From an uncultured Bacteroidales bacterium (lineage in GTDB: Bacteria > Bacteroidota > Bacteroidia > Bacteroidales > Muribaculaceae), in assembly GCA_902777835.1 (NCBI GenBank), contig CACYVC010000003.1, positions 1-64,000 on the forward strand: 64,000 bases of DNA. The letters run 5' to 3'. Positions 1 through 9,235 of this stretch are shown in pieces. Both the position numbers and the translations under genes were made by a program. Each line of letters opens with the position of its first letter. The first letter of the stretch is position 1. The notes under the pieces were generated by a model, which was given only the letters and a program-made list of their open reading frames with translations, made no database searches and was not told the origin of the DNA.

Positions 1-1
1 T

Positions 2-271
2 ATGGCACATAAAAAAGGTGTAGGTAGTTCGAAGAACGGACGTGAGTCGCACAGCAAGCGACTCGGAGTGAAACTTTTTGGTGGGCAATTCGCAAAGGCA
101 GGTAACATTATCCGCCGTCAGCGCGGCACTGTTAACCGCCCAGGTGAAAACGTTGGCATGGGCAAGGACCACACCCTCTATGCTCTCGTTGACGGAACAG
201 TAGAGTTCCAGCACCGAGCTGGCCACACCTACGTTAACGTAGTGGCAGCTCCCCAAAGCGAAGAAAACTAA
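2..271 (+). CDS. rpmA: 50S ribosomal protein L27
   Basis: Component of the large ribosomal subunit whose N-terminus lies near the peptidyl transferase centre. The 89-residue product starts [10 protein letters not shown] and carries the family signatures [12 protein letters not shown] and [10 protein letters not shown], followed by the [12 protein letters not shown] core. Length matches the family. The N-terminus has no extra leader peptide of the kind cleaved in Firmicutes L27. The ATG at position 2 is the first base triplet available, so upstream sequence (normally rplU) is outside the window. A hairpin with a U-run follows at 321-359. Identification is secure. Confidence 0.97.
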   Translation: MAHKKGVGSSKNGRESHSKRLGVKLFGGQFAKAGNIIRRQRGTVNRPGENVGMGKDHTLYALVDGTVEFQHRAGHTYVNVVAAPQSEEN

Positions 272-320
272 GACATCAACTCAGCAGGGCCACAGTGCCC
301 AACCGAGACACTAATTAAGA

Positions 321-359
321 AATCATCGACACTGCAAAAGTGCCGATGATTATTTTTTA
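321..359 (+). terminator. Rho-independent terminator after rpmA
   Basis: Arms at 321-333 and 339-351 (13 bp, one mismatch) with loop GCAAA, followed directly by a T-rich run. It lies 50 bases after the rpmA stop, so it probably ends the ribosomal protein transcript. Confidence 0.85.
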
Positions 360-423
360 TATAATACCCTACGGACATCTAGGTTTGGGCGTCAGAGAAC
401 TGACAATTACAGCATCAAGAATT

Positions 424-606
424 CTAATCAATCTCTCGCTTTGTTTCTTGCTTGAAACGGCGGCGGGAGTATTGCTTCTTTGACTTGTGCACACGGTGTG
501 TGGCCACCCATTGGCCACCGCCATTGCGCTCCATCTGATCATTGCGCGATATCATCTTTATAATCTTATCCATCGCGTTGCTCTTGGTTATCTTCGACTT
601 TTTCAT
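424..606 (-). CDS. small basic hypothetical protein
   Basis: A 60-residue, strongly basic product (many Lys and Arg) with a C-terminal segment reading HRVHKSKKQYSRRRFKQ. No domain is recognised. It lies 139 bases downstream of the metallophosphoesterase gene on the same strand. A perfect 12-bp palindrome (GTAGACGTCTAC, 636-647) lies 30 bases upstream of the ATG and could be an operator. The basic, low-complexity composition fits a nucleic-acid or ribosome-associated small protein, but that is inference only. Being a clean ORF with its own gap on both sides makes it likely real. Confidence 0.5.
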   Translation of the reverse strand: MKKSKITKSNAMDKIIKMISRNDQMERNGGGQWVATHRVHKSKKQYSRRRFKQETKREID

Positions 607-745
607 AATTTTATAGCAAACAAGCTAACAAGACAGTAGACGTCTACATAGCATATCTCTATTGAGCAAAAAACATGCCAAGCCTTTTAATATGGCATAA
701 ATATACCTAAAAAACAACCTTTCGTCACCTAATGACTGATTCGGG

Positions 746-1501
746 TTAAAGCAAAGCTTCGTGTGTAAATGACGTAGTGTCAATGAGGTAGGCGCAACGG
801 TTGTCGAGCATCTTCAGCAACGGAGTAGTAATGGGCGCACCGCTCACTAGGTTTCCTGTCCTGTCATAATCTACCTGAAGCGTGTGGCCAAACACCTGTT
901 TTATAGGACTGCCAGCAATGTGCAAATCAATAGGGGTATTAACCAACTCCTCCACATCGGCCCACATACACGATCCGGCATAGTTATCTCCACCACGGTG
1001 GTACGACACCATGTAAAGCTGCCGCAAGCCCTCGTTGGTCAATGGCAAGGCGTTGAGCTTCGTCACGAGGTCGCTTAAATCGTCGGGCTCGACTTGTATG
1101 CTTTTGAGCCATTGCGCTGAGCAACCAGCGTGTGTAAACAAGATGCCGTCCTCCACGTGAGCCACCTTAAACATCTCGCGATTATCATCAAATATCTTGG
1201 CTATAGCACTATACCACTCGATCGACATGCGGCAGTGATATCTTGACAAATCACGGTATTGCTCACTAAAATAAGGCATGTCGTGATTACCCAGAAGCAT
1301 CACCACTTTCTCGGGATATTCCTTGGCAAACTGCAAAATCTCACCGAAATTATCAATAGCATCTATAACGCTGATTCCCTCAAAACCGTAGGGGTCGAAA
1401 TAGTCGCCAAGAAACACCACCCTGTCGCATTGCTCAATGTGCTCATGAGCGCTCTTCCAAAAGGCTCGACCATGAATATCAGGCAAAACAATTATCTTCA
1501 T
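746..1501 (-). CDS. calcineurin-like metallophosphoesterase
   Basis: Metal-dependent phosphatase of the calcineurin-like superfamily. The dimetal-site motifs are visible in order: DIHGR (D-x-H) near residue 8, GDYFDPYG near residue 33, GNHD near residue 75 and THAGC (x-H-x-G) near residue 130. The chosen start (MKIIVLPDIHG) puts the first motif at the usual distance from the N-terminus. An upstream in-frame GTG/ATG extension of 16 residues is possible but lacks similarity to the fold, and GAAAAAG lies just before the chosen ATG. About 251 residues. Substrate is unknown; the family includes serine/threonine phosphatases and Ap4A hydrolases. Confidence 0.85.
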   Translation of the reverse strand: MKIIVLPDIHGRAFWKSAHEHIEQCDRVVFLGDYFDPYGFEGISVIDAIDNFGEILQFAKEYPEKVVMLLGNHDMPYFSEQYRDLSRYHCRMSIEWYSAIAKIFDDNREMFKVAHVEDGILFTHAGCSAQWLKSIQVEPDDLSDLVTKLNALPLTNEGLRQLYMVSYHRGGDNYAGSCMWADVEELVNTPIDLHIAGSPIKQVFGHTLQVDYDRTGNLVSGAPITTPLLKMLDNRCAYLIDTTSFTHEALL

Positions 1502-1699
1502 AACTTTTTCATTTTTCACAAATATACAAAAATTATTTGAAAACACCAAAAAATCAGTGCCCTTTTCAAATACTGAACCAAAAAATCACTTTATATTTCT
1601 TCTTATATATAATAAACTACCTATGCTTTACGTTTAGTTTTATAAGGCTAACTATGCCCTTTTATTAACTACGCAAACAAAAAACACAACATATCGATT

Positions 1700-3703
1700 A
1701 TGAAGAAATTATTGCTCTCTGTAGTGTTAATGGTTAGTGCCACAATGAGTTGGGCACTAGAAGTGGAATGTACTCCCGGCAATCTTGCATCGCTGATTCA
1801 GAACACCAATATCACGTCGCTAACAGTGACGGGGCAGATGGATGCACGCGACTTCAAGTTCATTGCCAGCGAACTCGATGCTCTAACTACCATCAACCTC
1901 TCGGGGGTCACCATTGTGAGCTATAGTGACCACACTAAGCCACTGTTTAACAATGAAGTGGACTACCCCGAAAAAAGCATTCCAACTTTGGCTTTCTTTG
2001 GTAAAAAAATCACACAGATTACACTCCCTGCCAACTTACACTCCATTGGCATGGCAGCATTCGCCGGATGTAATCAACTAGTGAATTTCACCTTCCCCGA
2101 GAATCTGGACTCTATCGCTGCTTACGCCTTCTCGGCCACAAAAATCAATCAACTCAATTTGCCACAGAATGTGAGAGTGTTGGGAGAGGGAGCTTTCTCC
2201 AATATTACTTCGTTGACTCAAGTGTCAATCTCACCAGCTGCGCCAATGACAATTCCAAAGAGTGCTTTTGAGGGATGCACTTCAATCACATCAGTAACTC
2301 TTGGTCCCAATGTGATCGAAATTGGCGATCGAGCGTTCAAGGGCGCTACTAACCTAGCCAACATCCTCTTTTCGGGTAATAATAATATCCAGAGCATAGG
2401 CAAAGAGGCCCTTTTGGGAACTAAAGTGAGCAACTTCAACTTCCAACAGGCCACAACACTCACCAACATTGACGACTGGGCTTTCGCTCAGTCTAAGCAG
2501 GTCAGTGCCACTATCCCCACCAACATCACCCGTGTAGGCAAGGGAGCGTTTTACTATGCCGCCGAGCTCACGTCCTATTTCCCCAACGCAGCAAGCGACA
2601 CCATCGCCGATCTACTGCTAGCAGGCACCGCCGTGAGCAACAACGTCACCGACAAAACACATGTGCAACACATTGGCAGATATGCTCTCTACAACACCCC
2701 TATTGAGACTCTCACAATTCCTAACACAGTGAACTACATTGGCGACCGAGCCATGGCAGGAATGATCGACCTAAAAGAGTTCACAAGCGAAGCCATTGAG
2801 GTTCCTGATCTGGGTGAAGAGGTTTGGCTGGGCGTTAAGCAGGCCACTATCCCACTCAAAGTGCCATTCGACAGTTATGATGCCTATAGCTCTGCCGACC
2901 AGTGGAGCAGATTCCTTATCTGGACTGATGAGCCACAAGGCGTCTTTGGCGACGTGAACCAAGACGGTGTAGTAACAGCATCCGACATCACATGCCTGTA
3001 TGACATCCTTTTAGGCAACTCTACAAACTTCATGGAGACCGCCGATGTTAATGGCGATGGAGAGATAACAGTTGCCGACATCACTACTGTTTACAACATT
3101 TTATTAGGCAACAGCAAGGCTCCTGGCCGCAACAAGAAGACCTTCAACAGCAACGACATGCTCTTGGCCGATGGTTTTGTCATCGAGGCAGGTAAATCTC
3201 ACGTCATGGATGTTGAAATGCGTAACACCGCACAATTCGCCGCTATGCAGCTCGACATCACCATGCCACAAGGCTTGACTATTGACAAGGTGACAACTAC
3301 CAGCCGCGCCAGCAACATGGCAATGGGCTTCAATGAGATAGAGCCTGGCAAGTGGAGAATCCTTATCCACAGCGCTACGACAACTAACGGCAATGAGGGC
3401 ACTCTGCTTAACATCACCGTGAATGCCGACGACAGTTTCACTGGCAACGACTACATCAACATTAGCAACATCATTGCCGTTGAGCCAAGCGAACTCACAC
3501 ATGAGATTGGCGACCTCGACGTTGAGGTAGGCACAACCACAGGCGTGAAAGACATCAATATCGACAACGCTGATAATGGTCCAGTAAATGTTTACAATAT
3601 GAATGGTCAGCTCATACGCCAGAATGTGGAGCGCAACGAGGCAACTACTGGTCTGCATAGCGGCATCTACATTGTCGGTGGCAAGAAAGTGATTGTCAAG
3701 TAA
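1700..3703 (+). CDS. secreted BspA-like LRR protein with dockerin and cohesin-like module
   Basis: 667 residues. Signal peptide at 1-19 (MKKLLLSVVLMVSATMSWA), then BspA/LRR_5-type leucine-rich repeats to about residue 400 (recurring IGDRAF..., LPANLHSIG..., AFAGC). Two dockerin type I calcium loops follow near residues 417 and 450 (GDVNQDGVVTASD, ADVNGDGEITVAD, each followed by LLGN). Residues about 490-620 form a beta-rich module resembling cohesin domains (tentative). The tail (VYNMNGQLIRQ ... GIYIVGGKKVIVK) is a type A sorting-type C-terminal domain of type IX secretion. Likely surface-attached or secreted; LRR proteins of this kind bind host or polymer ligands. The next gene is a paralogue with the same order of parts. 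Confidence 0.85.
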   Translation: MKKLLLSVVLMVSATMSWALEVECTPGNLASLIQNTNITSLTVTGQMDARDFKFIASELDALTTINLSGVTIVSYSDHTKPLFNNEVDYPEKSIPTLAFFGKKITQITLPANLHSIGMAAFAGCNQLVNFTFPENLDSIAAYAFSATKINQLNLPQNVRVLGEGAFSNITSLTQVSISPAAPMTIPKSAFEGCTSITSVTLGPNVIEIGDRAFKGATNLANILFSGNNNIQSIGKEALLGTKVSNFNFQQATTLTNIDDWAFAQSKQVSATIPTNITRVGKGAFYYAAELTSYFPNAASDTIADLLLAGTAVSNNVTDKTHVQHIGRYALYNTPIETLTIPNTVNYIGDRAMAGMIDLKEFTSEAIEVPDLGEEVWLGVKQATIPLKVPFDSYDAYSSADQWSRFLIWTDEPQGVFGDVNQDGVVTASDITCLYDILLGNSTNFMETADVNGDGEITVADITTVYNILLGNSKAPGRNKKTFNSNDMLLADGFVIEAGKSHVMDVEMRNTAQFAAMQLDITMPQGLTIDKVTTTSRASNMAMGFNEIEPGKWRILIHSATTTNGNEGTLLNITVNADDSFTGNDYINISNIIAVEPSELTHEIGDLDVEVGTTTGVKDINIDNADNGPVNVYNMNGQLIRQNVERNEATTGLHSGIYIVGGKKVIVK

Positions 3704-3727
3704 CACATTTCAAAGATCAAGTTTAAG

Positions 3728-3757
3728 TAGAGGACAAGGCCAGAACCTTGTCCTCTA
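3728..3757 (+). terminator. stem-loop after first LRR gene
   Basis: Perfect 12-bp arms at 3728-3739 and 3746-3757 with loop CCAGAA, 24 bases after the stop codon. There is no U-run after it, so it may be a 3' mRNA-stabilising hairpin rather than an intrinsic terminator. Confidence 0.55.
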
Positions 3758-3815
3758 GACAATCTAGATAAACCTAGAAAAACTGACAACAAGCAACTGA
3801 TAACTGGTAACTATG
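3754..3815 (+). repeat. CTAGA nonamers followed by AACTnnn heptamers
   Basis: Three CTAGA units at 9-10 base spacing (3754-3780) lead into five heptamers in perfect register, AACTGAC AACAAGC AACTGAT AACTGGT AACTATG (3781-3815). The last three bases of the final heptamer are the start codon of the next gene. Confidence 0.75.
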
Positions 3816-5825
3816 GGCAAAAAGGTGTTTCTTTTAGCATTGCTATTGGCTACCGTGCTGCATGTGCAAGCGGTGACGGTTACTAGCACTGCGGGAAAAC
3901 TATCAACAAAGATTACCGACCATGGCGCCACTGCACTCACTGTGAATGGCACTATCGATGCCCGAGACTTCTTGTTCATTTCCGACGAGATGTACAACCT
4001 GAAGACGCTCAACCTCACCAACGCCACTATCGTTGCCTATAACAGCACACTAACCGACAGGCTACTGCCTGGCGAGTACCACTATGCTGCCAACACTATG
4101 CCCTTTTGCGCCCTTGCTGGAATGGTGAAGTTGAATACTGTGAATCTGCCCAGCAACCTAACTGCCATCGATTATGGCGCTTTTGCTGGCTGCTCTGGTA
4201 TCACAGCCATAAACTTACCATCCTCACTTCTCACGATTGGTGACGACGCTTTCAACTCCTGCACGTCATTGACACAAGTCAGCATCGTTGGTGCCATCAA
4301 CCACGTGGGCAGCAAAGCCTTTATTCACTGCTCAAATCTAACGACGCTCGTCATCAACCCCACTGGCAAAATAACGATTGGTGATGAAGCGTTTGCCGAC
4401 TGCAAAATGCTTAACAATGTGACGATAGGAGCTACCGTCACATCCCTCGGTAACGGCACCTTCACCGAATGCAAGGCACTTAAGAAAATCAACTTCATGC
4501 CAGGTTCCAAACTCGAAGACATTGGCGACATGGCATTCTACCACTCTGGCATCGAAGAACTCGACTTGGAATACACACCACACCTAAAGCACCTGGGAGC
4601 ATGGGCGTTGGCACGCACCAAGCTCAAGGAGTTCACCCTCCCTGCTCACGTCAAGAGCTTGGACGAGGGCACGCTGTTCTACAGCTACCAGCTCAGCAAG
4701 CTTGAATTACCTAGCACATTGACCTACCTGCCCGATTATATGCTTGCAGGCTGCAACCAAATCAAAGGCATGCCATTCATGACTCATAACATGGGTAACA
4801 TTGGCGACTTTGCCATCTTCAACCAGTCTCAACACAGAAATATCACTGTGCCTCAAAGGGTATATTACATTGGCACTCACGCCATGTCGGGACTCAAGCA
4901 TCTGCAAGAGATTACCAGCGAGCCATTACAAGCTCCCGAACTGGGCAACAACGTGTGGGCAGGCATTAACCCAAGCCAAGTGAAACTCAGCGTTAAAGAA
5001 GAAAGCCTCGACGACTACCAAGCTGCTCTACAGTGGCAAGACTTCCTCGTTGGCGTGGCACAGCTACGAGGCGACGTCAACAGCGACGGATATGTCAACA
5101 TCCTTGACGCCATCAGTGAGCGCCGATTCCTTGCTGAAGGCATTACTGAAGGCATCAACCTTAACCGCACCGACGTCACTGGTAACGGCCGCACCGACGT
5201 TGCCGACATTGTAGCAATCTACAACATCATCAATGGCGTAAGACTAGCAGATCACCCAATAAACTTATGGTTTGATGATGACCTTGAGTCGCTAGGCACA
5301 AAAACCGCCCCACGCAAAGCAAAGATTGAAATCTCGCTAAATAACACCATCAACTACACCGCATTCCAGTTTGACATCATCACACCTAGCCACATCACCA
5401 TCGACGGCGCTACGCTCTCCAGTCGAGGCCTCGGCCACGAGATATACACTGGCCAAGCCGAGAATGTTCCTTACAGACTAGTATGTTTCTCACCTGCTAG
5501 CGACGACTTTGAAGGATATAACGGTTTGCTCCTAACTCTCAACATCTCCAGCACGCAAAACCTCAGCAACAACGATTACATCACCCTAAGACGCATCTAC
5601 TTTGCCGATAACCAAGAGAATGTGTATTACGACAACAACATCAACGTCAACATCATAGGCATTTCGGCAATAGATACAATAACCATAGATAACGAAGACC
5701 AACCTGTCGATGTCTATAACACCCAGGGACAACTCCTGCGTCAAAACATTTCTTCCTCACAAGCCACCAATGGCCTACCCGCAGGAATCTACATTGTGGG
5801 TGGGAAAAAAGTTATTGTTCGATAA
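3813..5825 (+). CDS. secreted BspA-like LRR protein with dockerin and cohesin-like module (paralogue)
   Basis: 670 residues with the same architecture as the gene before it: signal peptide 1-20 (ending VLHVQA), LRR_5-type repeats to about residue 410, two dockerin loops near residues 420 and 453 (GDVNSDGYVN; the second, TDVTGNGRTDVAD, is less canonical), a cohesin-like beta module and a GIYIVGGKKVIVR type A tail. The ATG is the end of a heptamer array, 109 bases after the upstream stop, and the two genes could share a transcript. Sequence divergence in the LRR region against near identity in the tail suggests an old duplication. Probable surface adhesin or scaffold component; ligand unknown. 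Confidence 0.85.
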   Translation: MGKKVFLLALLLATVLHVQAVTVTSTAGKLSTKITDHGATALTVNGTIDARDFLFISDEMYNLKTLNLTNATIVAYNSTLTDRLLPGEYHYAANTMPFCALAGMVKLNTVNLPSNLTAIDYGAFAGCSGITAINLPSSLLTIGDDAFNSCTSLTQVSIVGAINHVGSKAFIHCSNLTTLVINPTGKITIGDEAFADCKMLNNVTIGATVTSLGNGTFTECKALKKINFMPGSKLEDIGDMAFYHSGIEELDLEYTPHLKHLGAWALARTKLKEFTLPAHVKSLDEGTLFYSYQLSKLELPSTLTYLPDYMLAGCNQIKGMPFMTHNMGNIGDFAIFNQSQHRNITVPQRVYYIGTHAMSGLKHLQEITSEPLQAPELGNNVWAGINPSQVKLSVKEESLDDYQAALQWQDFLVGVAQLRGDVNSDGYVNILDAISERRFLAEGITEGINLNRTDVTGNGRTDVADIVAIYNIINGVRLADHPINLWFDDDLESLGTKTAPRKAKIEISLNNTINYTAFQFDIITPSHITIDGATLSSRGLGHEIYTGQAENVPYRLVCFSPASDDFEGYNGLLLTLNISSTQNLSNNDYITLRRIYFADNQENVYYDNNINVNIIGISAIDTITIDNEDQPVDVYNTQGQLLRQNISSSQATNGLPAGIYIVGGKKVIVR

Positions 5826-6007
5826 GACAATTCCCCCAATAAAGGCACACGAAATGTGTACTGATTGAGGCACAATCTCATATTCCCGATTTCCCTGCTT
5901 TACCAAGCATTCGTTTATTATTGTGAAAACATAGATAGTTTTTTGTCAGGATTTGTCACCAATTAAGATTAACAAACCCCGCCATTTAACACAACTTAAC
6001 AAACGGA

Positions 6008-6042
6008 GGGGGGGGTAAATTGAGAAATCATTTATAATTTTG
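6008..6042 (+). promoter_or_regulatory. promoter with G8 tract upstream of third LRR gene
   Basis: TAATTTTG at 6035-6042 matches the Bacteroidota -7 element TAnnTTTG, 45 bases before the start codon. A run of eight G (6008-6015) occupies the place where the -33 element is expected, in an otherwise AT-rich gap. The rest of the 5826-6087 gap shows nothing else I can name. Confidence 0.55.
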
Positions 6043-6087
6043 CGACATCGTGATATGATTAAGATCAACCCATTAAAAAATTCAGCC

Positions 6088-8283
6088 ATGAAAAGAATAA
6101 GTATTTTTATATGTGTAATACTTTTATTGTTCTTGTCAATAGATGCAGTAGCTCAAGAGACATTTGTTGAAGGCAATTTTGGTTATCAGGTAACACCACA
6201 AGGGGTAAGCGTAGTTTCTTATTATGGGTCTGACGATGTAGTTGAAATGCCAAGTGTGGTCAGTCATGATGGAACTGATTATACTGTAATAGAGGTTGGC
6301 AACAAAATATTTTTTAATGATGAGAATGTGGTATCTATCAATTTTCCATCAACAGCTTTAACTATTGGCGACAGTGTGTGCCATGAGTGCCCAGTATTAT
6401 CAAGGGTTGTGATTGGCGATGATACCCGTGTTATAGGAGAAAAGTCGTTTTATAATTGCAAGAAGTTAATGCTGGTTGTCCTCGGAGAGGATATGGAACT
6501 GATAAAGGCCAACACGTTTAGCGGCATTAATATGGATGTTTGGGACACAATGGATTCCGAGACATCTCCCACTTTTGTATTCAAGGGACCTGATTTTCCT
6601 GAGCTAGAGACTGATATATTATTCATCACAGGTAGTTCCTCAAAACGGTTCTATGGTCTCTGCCCTCAAGAACACTTAGCAACTTACTATGCAAGCAACA
6701 AATGGAGGTCGGAATGGGATCCCTATAATATATTTGTAATGCTAAGTGGATACAGCCAAGAAGATTTTAATAATGCATCGGTAAATCTTACAGGAGATTC
6801 CGATACTATTGCTGTGAATAATCTAACCTATCAAGAATATCTTTTATCTCAAGCTTTAGACGTATCTTATGTGTCCTGGCATAACATGGAGTTCTATCGA
6901 CAATTACCAGCAGAATATAAGACGTCTGGAATTTGGAACAGAGGAACATATATCAAGACTGATGCAATAGAAGAAACTTTCCTGTCAAACGTTGAAGGTG
7001 ATATATTTCTTTCAGGACACATTAGCAAGCAAGGAACATTTCCATTATATCTTTTCACACCTCTCAGTGCCCTGAAGATAAATTGCCAGACTCTTCCCTA
7101 TGCCGAGAACGGAAACGACTGTTATAGGATTCTTCAGGATAATAACATGAAGTACAAAATCTTTGTTGAAGATAATTCTTTGGTGGCCGAAGTAATGGGG
7201 AATGTGCGACCATTTACCAACTTTGCCGTTGACGCTGTTTACAATGTACCTAATTGTGTTGAGTTACCAACCGATGCCGGAAACAGGATATTCAATATTG
7301 TTTCGATAGGCGACAAGGCTTTCAAAGATTCGCCTTTGGTCTCAATTGAGATAGGCGACAATGTGAAAACTATTGGAGAACAGGCTTTCAGTGGTTCTAC
7401 ATATTTGACTCGAGTAATCTTAGGAGACGGAACCGAGGAAATTAAGAAAAACGCATTTGAGAATTGCCCTAACGTTTCGTTGGTTGTTTTGGGAGAATCT
7501 TTGAGAAATGTTCAAGAAGGAAATTTCATCAATAGTGACACTCCTGACTCATTTGTCACCATGAATTCTCCTAGGAAGCAAATTTTTATTATTCAAGGCA
7601 ATGACTACCCCAATGTAGCCGAAGACTTCCTCGAACATATAAATACTGACTATGTTATTGTCTATTGCCCTGTAAACTATTTGAATGTTTTTGAGAATAG
7701 CCCTAAATGGTCTGGAGAGTTCAACCTAACATCATACACTGATGATGAATTAAATAATTCAGCAATAATATTCGGAAGTATTGAAACATTTGATTATCAC
7801 ACTGACAATGTGGTAGTTTTTGGGAGACTTGACATTGAAGATTTTGGGGGAGACATTTCTAATGAGGCTTTCAATTTGAAATTACCACTTAAATTCAACA
7901 ACACACAAGCATGGAATTGTGGATTTATAGATTTGAACGAGGAGTTCTTTTCACAGCCAACTTGGACTGTTAATGAATTCTTTAATGATGAATCAGGCAT
8001 ATATATACAAGGTGCTGTTAATATGTTTAATCCTAATCAGAATACATCAGGCTGGAAAAATGCCTATCTCTTCACTCCAAACTCAATTGTTAGAGTTCCT
8101 ATATATGCATGGTCAAAATGGGCCACAAGTTCAATCAATATGCTAGAGACCTCAAAACAGATAGTGAAACAAACATATTTCAACCTTCAAGGCGTAGAGA
8201 GTGCCGAGCCACAGCAAGGAGTGAACATACGTGTCACTACCTTCAGCGACGGCTCACGCCAAATAGAAAAGATACTCAAGTAA
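6088..8283 (+). CDS. secreted BspA-like LRR protein
   Basis: 731 residues from the ATG that begins MKRISIFICVILLLFL, a good signal peptide ending near SIDAVAQ; upstream in-frame codons would overlap the promoter. LRR_5-type repeats occur in two blocks (about residues 70-160 and 395-470: IGDKAF, IGEQAFSGS, IKKNAFENC), separated by less regular sequence. There is no dockerin. The C-terminus (YFNLQGVESAEP... GVNIRVTTFSDGSRQIEKILK) is a second tail class, also seen on the amylase and the 1554-residue protein in this window. Base composition and codon use are visibly more AT-rich than in the two LRR genes upstream, which hints at separate origin. A perfect hairpin follows. Confidence 0.8.
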   Translation: MKRISIFICVILLLFLSIDAVAQETFVEGNFGYQVTPQGVSVVSYYGSDDVVEMPSVVSHDGTDYTVIEVGNKIFFNDENVVSINFPSTALTIGDSVCHECPVLSRVVIGDDTRVIGEKSFYNCKKLMLVVLGEDMELIKANTFSGINMDVWDTMDSETSPTFVFKGPDFPELETDILFITGSSSKRFYGLCPQEHLATYYASNKWRSEWDPYNIFVMLSGYSQEDFNNASVNLTGDSDTIAVNNLTYQEYLLSQALDVSYVSWHNMEFYRQLPAEYKTSGIWNRGTYIKTDAIEETFLSNVEGDIFLSGHISKQGTFPLYLFTPLSALKINCQTLPYAENGNDCYRILQDNNMKYKIFVEDNSLVAEVMGNVRPFTNFAVDAVYNVPNCVELPTDAGNRIFNIVSIGDKAFKDSPLVSIEIGDNVKTIGEQAFSGSTYLTRVILGDGTEEIKKNAFENCPNVSLVVLGESLRNVQEGNFINSDTPDSFVTMNSPRKQIFIIQGNDYPNVAEDFLEHINTDYVIVYCPVNYLNVFENSPKWSGEFNLTSYTDDELNNSAIIFGSIETFDYHTDNVVVFGRLDIEDFGGDISNEAFNLKLPLKFNNTQAWNCGFIDLNEEFFSQPTWTVNEFFNDESGIYIQGAVNMFNPNQNTSGWKNAYLFTPNSIVRVPIYAWSKWATSSINMLETSKQIVKQTYFNLQGVESAEPQQGVNIRVTTFSDGSRQIEKILK

Positions 8284-8325
8284 ACACATTCTACAGGTTT
8301 TCATCGACAAGACTTATATTAAATA

Positions 8326-8364
8326 CTCAAGTTTCTAAAGTTTTGAAAACTTTAGAAACTTGAG
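8326..8364 (+). terminator. perfect 19-bp palindrome, probable terminator
   Basis: Arms 8326-8344 and 8346-8364 are perfectly complementary around a single G at 8345. It lies 42 bases after the LRR gene stop and is followed by AT-rich but not U-run sequence. A one-base centre means RNA would need to open the inner pairs to form a loop, so it could also extrude as a DNA cruciform. Confidence 0.65.
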
Positions 8365-8448
8365 CTAAATATTATTTTATTGTTTGAAGTTTTATTATTA
8401 CTTTTGCAGATTAATATAATTATGCCGTGTAAACTTGTCTGCTGAAAT

Positions 8449-9219
8449 ATGGGAAAGAACAAACTCAAGAAATTTGCCGATATGGAAACGTTCTCTTGCG
8501 TTTTCCAATACCCCTTTGCCAAACTCAAAGAGGCACCTTTCCCCATGCGCGGCAAGTGGAATGAGGCATATTTCCATAACTCAAACCCCATTGTCCTTGA
8601 GCTAGGATGCGGTAAGGGAGAGTATGCCGTGGGGCTTGGCAAGAAATTTCCCGACAAAAACTACATAGGCGTTGACATCAAGGGCGCGAGAATGTGGACC
8701 GGAGCCAAGATGGTGGAGAAAGAAGGCATAAAAAATGTGGCGTTCCTACGAACCAGCATCGAGTTCATCAACCATTTCTTCGAGCCCGGAGAGGTGTCTG
8801 AGATTTGGATCACCTTCCCCGACCCGCAGATGAAGAATTCAAACAAGCGACTCACCGGCACACGATTCCTGAACAACTACCGCAATATATTGGTACCCAA
8901 TGGACTTGTGCACCTTAAGACCGACAGTCCGTTCCTCTACACCTACACACACGAACTCACCAATCTCAACCACCTAGCAACTGAGGTTGACACACCCGAC
9001 CTCTACGCCAGTGGGCTTGCCGACGACATCCTCGAAATCAAGACCCATTACGAACAGCAATGGCTGCAGCGCGGTCTCACTATCAAGTACATCTGCTTCC
9101 ACTTGCCACATGATGGTGACCTGCAAGAACCCGACATAGAGATTGAACACGACACCTACCGCAGCTACGGCCGCGGCGAAATACAAATGCCACAAATATT
9201 TGAAGATAAACAAGAATAA
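8449..9219 (+). CDS. trmB: tRNA (guanine-N7-)-methyltransferase
   Basis: SAM-dependent methyltransferase that makes m7G at position 46 of tRNA. 256 residues. Motifs visible: [14 protein letters not shown] (SAM motif I, about residue 50), [21 protein letters not shown], and the family-specific [16 protein letters not shown] followed by HLKTDS. TACTTTTG at 8399-8406 is a full -7 promoter match. The mrp gene begins 16 bases after the stop, so the two are probably cotranscribed. Confidence 0.93.
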   Translation: MGKNKLKKFADMETFSCVFQYPFAKLKEAPFPMRGKWNEAYFHNSNPIVLELGCGKGEYAVGLGKKFPDKNYIGVDIKGARMWTGAKMVEKEGIKNVAFLRTSIEFINHFFEPGEVSEIWITFPDPQMKNSNKRLTGTRFLNNYRNILVPNGLVHLKTDSPFLYTYTHELTNLNHLATEVDTPDLYASGLADDILEIKTHYEQQWLQRGLTIKYICFHLPHDGDLQEPDIEIEHDTYRSYGRGEIQMPQIFEDKQE

Positions 9220-9235
9220 TGCAATTAACAAAATC

